Positions 40,881 to 44,698 of a DNA stretch of 44,698 nt are shown one piece after another. The DNA is from Acidobacteriota bacterium. GTDB lineage: Bacteria > Acidobacteriota > Terriglobia > Terriglobales > Acidobacteriaceae. Under the pieces are notes generated by a model that saw only the letters and a list, made by a program, of their open reading frames with translations, did no database searches and was not told the DNA's origin. Location of the stretch: assembly GCA_021813745.1 (NCBI GenBank), contig JAKAJO010000035.1, positions 1-44,698 on the forward strand, given 5' to 3'. Both the position numbers and the translations under genes were made by a program. The stretch's first letter is position 1. Each line of letters begins with the position of its first letter.

Positions 40881-41856
40881 TACAGCGCAATTACGGCAGG
40901 CTGATCTTAATCTACTCGTCGTATTCGCAGTGTTCGCCGAGGAGCGAAGCGTGTCGGCGGCGGCCGGCAGGCTGCTGCTCACACAGCCTGCCGTAAGCCG
41001 TGCGCTCGATCGCCTTCGAGCCATGTTCGGCGATGAGCTTTTTATTCGAGGGCGAAGCGGTTATGAACTCACGCCCCACGCCGCGCGCATCCTGAAAGAG
41101 ATAGAGGAGACGTTGCCCAGACTGGACCGCCTGTTGCGCGGAGCGGAATTCGATCCGAATAAGGAAGAAGCTCGTTTCAAGATCGCTTGCACAGATTACG
41201 CCACCAGTATCCTCGGGCCTGAGATCGCCAAGCGCGCTTTGCCCGCAGGCAGCAAAGTCGCGCTTGAGTTTGCCGCATTCTCAGAAGACGTGTATCGGGA
41301 GATTGAGCAGGGACATGTTGACCTTGTCTTCCAGGTCAACGACGAGACCCCCTCTGGCAAAGTGGCAACGGAGAAGCTCTTTGACGAAGAGATGGTCTGC
41401 ATTGTTTCCAAGCACATGAGTTCAAACAAGGGGCGCATCTCGCTCGCGCAATATGCAGAGGCCGATCACGTGATCGTCTCTCTTCGAGATTCAATGCAGG
41501 CGTTCCCTGATAAGAGGCTTTTGCGTCTCGGGATCAAGCGGAAAGCAAAGCTGAAGGTACCTTATTTTCTCGCCGCCCTGGAATCGGTGGGTAATGGCAA
41601 CCTGGTGGCTACAGTTCCCAAAAGATTCGCTGAGAAATACGCGAAAAATCTCAACCTGCGCGTGCTCGCAGCACCCCGCGAGTTGGGAGGCTACGAATAC
41701 TTGATGGCGTGGCACCCCCGGCTGAATACGGACTCGGCTCACCAATGGCTGAGACGCGAGGTTCGGCTCTCGGCCAAACCTTATCAATCGTTGTCTCCGA
41801 AAAGAGCAGTTTGGCCGGATGGCTTCAAATCGACGAGGGAGGTTGGAAATCTCTGA
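40876..41856 (+). CDS. LysR-family transcriptional regulator
   Basis: 326 residues from ATG 40876; the frame is open from 40537, where it runs antisense to and through other genes. The HTH (about 8-65) reads DLNLLVVFAVFAEERSVSAAAGRLLLTQPAVSRALDRLR in family pattern, then FGDELFIRGRSGYELTPHA. The effector domain (about 95-300) resembles NodD/PcpR-like LysR proteins (FKIACTDYATSILGP, GHVDLVFQV, VSLRDSMQAFPDKRLLRLG). The likely target is one of the nearby SDR genes. An IS3 fragment sits in its upstream region. Confidence 0.88.
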   Translation: MHTAQLRQADLNLLVVFAVFAEERSVSAAAGRLLLTQPAVSRALDRLRAMFGDELFIRGRSGYELTPHAARILKEIEETLPRLDRLLRGAEFDPNKEEARFKIACTDYATSILGPEIAKRALPAGSKVALEFAAFSEDVYREIEQGHVDLVFQVNDETPSGKVATEKLFDEEMVCIVSKHMSSNKGRISLAQYAEADHVIVSLRDSMQAFPDKRLLRLGIKRKAKLKVPYFLAALESVGNGNLVATVPKRFAEKYAKNLNLRVLAAPRELGGYEYLMAWHPRLNTDSAHQWLRREVRLSAKPYQSLSPKRAVWPDGFKSTREVGNL

Positions 41857-41897
41857 GCAGAATGTCTGATTCGCAGGCCGACAAGCCCTGGCGCCAT

Positions 41898-42515
41898 TCA
41901 CTTGCGGAACTGTTTGAAGAACGCACGGATGTCCTTGGCTAGACGTTCCGGTTCCTCTGCAGCCACAAAGTGACCGCAACTTGGCATCTCGGTCCAGCAC
42001 TGCACGTTGCCCTGGACAGCGAAGCGTTCATATCCCACAGCATTCATCAAATCTGCCCACATCTTCGCAGTCGAAAAGAAATTCGTCCCCGGCTACTCCG
42101 GCTTCGATGAGTATCCGAAGCCAGGAAGCGATGGAACGACGACATCGAATGAGTCTGCCGGATCATGGCCCTGCGATTCAGGGTCGGTCAGATGAGGCAG
42201 AATCTTCAACATCTCCAAGTACGAACCCGGCCAGCCATGCGTAAGGATCAGCGGAATGGGTTTTAGGCCTCGGCCGCGCTCGTAGAGGAAGTGAATTGTT
42301 CCGGCACCGGAACGGTATCTGTAGTGGTGCAGCGCTGAGAGCCGCCGCGTTTGGTTTTCCCAGTCGAAGTAGTCTCGCCAGTATTCACAAATGTCCATCA
42401 GGAATGTGCGATCGACGCCGGAGGTCCAGGCAACCTCCCGAGTTGCTTCGGGCCAGCGCGTTCGATGCAACCGGTCGCGCAGGTCCTTGAGCGCGGCCTT
42501 AGAAAAAGGAACCAT
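41898..42515 (-). pseudogene. Epoxide hydrolase, nonsense-mutated and internally deleted
   Basis: From ATG 42515 the frame encodes an epoxide-hydrolase N-terminal domain (FSKAALKDLRDRLHRTRWPE) and the HGWPGS oxyanion loop, up to GFGYSSKPE. A TAG at 42093-42095 interrupts it. The same frame continues PGTNFFSTAKMWADLMNAVGYERFAVQGN and then jumps to WTEMPSCGHFVAAEEPERLAKDIRAFF, the family's C-terminus. About 170 residues between them, including the nucleophile Asp of the usual GGDWG motif, are missing, so the product cannot be active. Confidence 0.8.
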
Positions 42516-42845
42516 GAATGGAGCTATGGGCAAGCGCAATGTCCTTGGCAATATTGTCGCAAGACTTCGGGAACGAAAAGACGCCCAACCGTAATTGCAT
42601 CAGCCCGACCTTTACCACCGAATTGGAAGAGCGGAGAGGACGAGCAACACTTTCAGAGCAGCACGCACAGATGCGCATAGCACATAGCACCTATGAATAC
42701 TATGCACGTGACTTATAGCAAACATCTTCTCAGAATGAGAATCTTAGGGCTGCCAACGCGACTCAAATGCAGGTAGCCGCAGTGGCCGCAACCCTAGAAA
42801 ATCCGTCCAATGTTGCGGGAAGGAGGCAAACCGGGAGATCTGACT
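42516..42845. other. Degenerate region between two broken genes
   Basis: No intact gene. A plus-strand frame starting at ATG 42514 reads KRNVLGNIVARLRERKDAQP, which is reminiscent of the first helix of XRE-type HTH regulators, and stops at 42594; too short to call. Confidence 0.35.
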
Positions 42846-43058
42846 ATGTCTATCGGACAGTCAGTGGAACTGCTGGTGATGGCCATTGCTGTACTCGCGG
42901 CTGGCGGCCTCAATCGATTCTTTGAAGAGGTATCTTACCTGAACGCGGGATTGCCAAGCCCGAATCTCGTGAAGACCAAAGAACTGCTAAATCGGTATGG
43001 AGTCGAAATGCTTGGACCGCCGTTGTCGTGGGGGAGCAATGATTTCGATGAGAAATGA
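42846..43058 (+). pseudogene. C-terminal remnant of a cupin-type protein
   Basis: 70 residues from ATG 42846 (GGGAG eight bases upstream). The C-terminal two thirds (RFFEEVSYLNAGLPSPNLVKTKELLNRYGVEMLGPPLS) look like the tail of quercetinase-type cupin proteins; the cupin barrel itself is absent. The N-terminal 20 residues are hydrophobic. It may still be translated. It ends 16 bp before the SDR start. Confidence 0.45.
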
Positions 43059-43074
43059 ACGGGGAGTCGATGAC

Positions 43075-43830
43075 ATGAGAGATAAGATCGCAGTGATTAC
43101 AGGCGGGAGTCGAGGTCTAGGCCGGAACACCGCAATCAACTTAGCTCGACGCGGCGTGGACATCATATTCACCTACCGGGCCAATCAGCAAGAGGCCGAG
43201 AGCGTCATTCGCGAAGTCGAAGCCGCGGGAAGAAGGGTCAAAGCAATTCACCTTGATGCCGCGGACATCAGAGCGTTTGACCCATTCGTCGCCGAGGTTA
43301 GGAAGACTCTGCAACAGTGGAACAACGATCGATTCGATTATCTCGTAAATAACGCAGGAAATTCTCTGCACGCCAGCTTTGAGCAAACCACAGAAGCTCA
43401 GTTCGACGAAATCTTTGCCGTCCATGTGAAAGGCGTCTACTTCCTCACGCAGAAGCTTCTGCCGCTGATCAACAATGGCGGCCGGATCGTCAATGTCTCG
43501 TCGGGCCTTGCGCGGGTATCGCTCCCTGGAAGCTCGGCTTATGGGGCCGCGAAGGGTGCGGTCGAAGTGCTTACACGCTATCTGGCCAAGGAACTCGGGC
43601 CGCGCCGCATCACGGCAAACGTGGTTGCTCCAGGGGCGATCCAGACTGACTTTAGCGGCGGCATGGTGCGCGATAACCCCGAAGTAAACAAGTTTGTAGC
43701 TGATCTAACTGCTCTTGGGCGTGCGGGAGTTCCTGACGACATCGGACCGATGATTGCAGCCCTCCTCTCGGAAGAGAATCGGTGGGTGAATGGTCAAAGA
43801 ATCGAAGTGTCCGGCGGCATGGCGCTCTAG
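43075..43830 (+). CDS. Short-chain dehydrogenase/reductase
   Basis: 251-residue classical SDR. Motifs are VITGGSRGLGRNTA, YLVNNAGNSLHA, VNVSSGLARVSLPGSSAYGAAKGAVE (Ser, Tyr-x-x-x-Lys) and PGAIQTDFSGG, with C-terminal WVNGQRIEVSGG. GGGGAG eight bases upstream of ATG 43075; the frame is open from 42997. A DJ-1/PfpI gene follows 37 bp downstream on the same strand, so the two may be co-transcribed. Confidence 0.9.
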   Translation: MRDKIAVITGGSRGLGRNTAINLARRGVDIIFTYRANQQEAESVIREVEAAGRRVKAIHLDAADIRAFDPFVAEVRKTLQQWNNDRFDYLVNNAGNSLHASFEQTTEAQFDEIFAVHVKGVYFLTQKLLPLINNGGRIVNVSSGLARVSLPGSSAYGAAKGAVEVLTRYLAKELGPRRITANVVAPGAIQTDFSGGMVRDNPEVNKFVADLTALGRAGVPDDIGPMIAALLSEENRWVNGQRIEVSGGMAL

Positions 43831-43867
43831 CGCCTGCCTTCGGAGAGGCTTCTATCAAAGGATTGGC

Positions 43868-44566
43868 ATGCTGGCATCGACGATGATCGTATTTCCTATC
43901 TACAACGGGGTCACACAACTCGACTTCACGGCGCCGCACCAATTTCTCGTGAGGGTACCGAACACGCGGGTGCAAGTTGCCTCAATGAGCGGAAAGCCCG
44001 TTGAGGCTGAAGGACTTCACTTCTGCGGCCTCGAAGCCCCTGAATCGATCGCTGGCTGCGACGTGCTCTGCATGCCGGGAGGATCAAGTGGAATCCTTGC
44101 AACGATTGAAGACGATAATTTTCTCAATCAGATTGAGCGGTTGGGAAAAACAGCAAAACACCTGACCTCTGTGTGTACCGGATCCTTGCTCCTCGCCGCC
44201 GCAGGGCTCATTGCAGGCAGACAGGCTGCCTGCCATTGGGCGTGGAGAGATTTCCTGACCATCTACGGAGTAATCCCGAAAAATGCTCGCGTTGTGAGGG
44301 ACGGGAATCTGCTGACAGGAGGCGGTATCACCGCAGGCACGGACTTCGCCTTGTCATTGATCGCCGAAATATTTGGCCCGGACGCTGCGCAGGAAGATTA
44401 GCTCCGCCTGGAATATGCTCCGGCGCCTCCATTTCAAGCAGGCCTGCCAGAACTTGCACCGCCCCGCATCCTTGAGGCAGTAAGCACCGGATTCGATGCA
44501 GACACGGCTGAGAGACAGGCGAGGTTGGCCGCGGTCGCAAGGAGACGAGGTATTTCCAGACATTGA
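43868..44566 (+). pseudogene. DJ-1/PfpI protein (isonitrile-hydratase-like) with in-frame amber codon
   Basis: ATG 43868 begins 177 residues with the DJ-1/PfpI fold: IVFPIYNGVTQLDFTAPHQ, CDVLCMPGGSSG, the nucleophile elbow TSVCTGSLLLAAAGLI (C103) and ACHWAWRD, as in cyclohexyl-isocyanide hydratases. TAG at 44399-44401 ends it, but the same frame goes on with LRLEYAPAPPFQAG and a helical tail to 44566, which is the normal family ending; the stop probably replaces a Gln codon. The truncated protein keeps the catalytic residues and could be partly functional. Confidence 0.78.
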
Positions 44567-44590
44567 TGACGGAACTAGGGCGTGTTAACA

Positions 44591-44698
44591 CTATCTGAGC
44601 GCTTCGATGATGAGCGCGAAGCAGAGAAAGCCGAGGAACAGGCAGTCCAGCTTCTCGAAGCGGGAGAAGATGCGGCGGTAGCCCTTGAGGCGGCGAAA
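44591..44698 (-). mobile_element. IS5-type transposase, C-terminal end (cut by window edge)
   Basis: The minus strand encodes RRLKGYRRIFSRFEKLDCLF and LGFLCFALIIEALR before a TAG at 44591-44593, the usual C-terminus of IS5-superfamily transposases. GGGCGTGTTAACA just beyond the gene (about 44579-44590) is the probable terminal inverted repeat. The rest of the element lies outside the window. Confidence 0.75.

Noticed and set aside
41898..44401. Programmed amber readthrough or reassigned TAG
   Set aside because: One of the interrupted genes also carries a deletion removing its catalytic Asp, and a different stop (TAA) interrupts the IS gene; decay is simpler.

Overview
The window looks like an accessory-rich stretch of an Acidobacteriota chromosome, most likely class Terriglobia (Granulicella/Edaphobacter/Terriglobus type). 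I infer this from the large TonB-dependent receptor with an N-terminal carboxypeptidase-regulatory-like domain and no SusD partner, the many small regulator plus oxidoreductase cassettes, the type of IS110 element, and the moderately high GC content. No search could be run, so the taxon is an inference. I saw no tRNA, rRNA or CRISPR array.

Layout. 1-3.7 kb: poxB-type pyruvate oxidase and a secreted metallo-beta-lactamase-fold hydrolase, with two copies of a 43-bp repeat. 3.6-7.7 kb: module 1, a MocR regulator with cupin and MBL hydrolase on one strand, divergent from an epimerase / small coiled-coil protein / DoxX operon. 7.7-9.3 kb: a TetR regulator divergent from an F420-reductase-like enzyme, with two operators between them. 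9.36-12.7 kb: an IS element with a nonsense-mutated transposase, a decapitated tyrosine recombinase and an intact tyrosine recombinase. 12.8-16.6 kb: module 2, a second MocR divergent from a tight cupin / DoxX / SnoaL-like / alpha-beta hydrolase operon. 16.8-17.9 kb: pyrD, the only obvious housekeeping gene. 18.2-19.6 kb: a MarR regulator overlapping an epimerase gene, with a 42-bp perfect palindrome at the MarR start. 19.6-21.5 kb: an IS110 element with a structured upstream non-coding region (candidate bridge RNA). 21.6-36.6 kb: a glycan-use locus. 37.3-44.6 kb: TetR, SDR and epimerase genes, LysR, a further SDR and a DJ-1/PfpI protein, with several broken genes and IS remnants at both edges.

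How the genes work together. The two MocR modules share paralogous MocR, cupin and DoxX members. Each has an inverted pair of MocR-type half-sites in the divergent promoter, so they look like two copies of one inducible small-molecule or redox detoxification system whose hydrolase and accessory enzymes have been swapped. The glycan locus pairs a three-gene sensor (sugar-binding lipoprotein, histidine kinase with a carbohydrate-binding-like ectodomain, NarL-type regulator) with a divergent series: TonB receptor, TPR protein, GH5-like enzyme, GH127, and GH43 fused to a PLL-type propeller. This predicts sensing, import and depolymerisation of an arabinose-containing plant polysaccharide. Elsewhere the repeating design is one regulator of a different family beside one or more Rossmann-fold enzymes.

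Decay is conspicuous. There are in-frame stops in the IS transposase, an epoxide hydrolase and a DJ-1 protein; a one-base frameshift in an epimerase; a truncated integrase; and fragments of an IS3 transposase, a response regulator, a cupin and an alpha/beta hydrolase.
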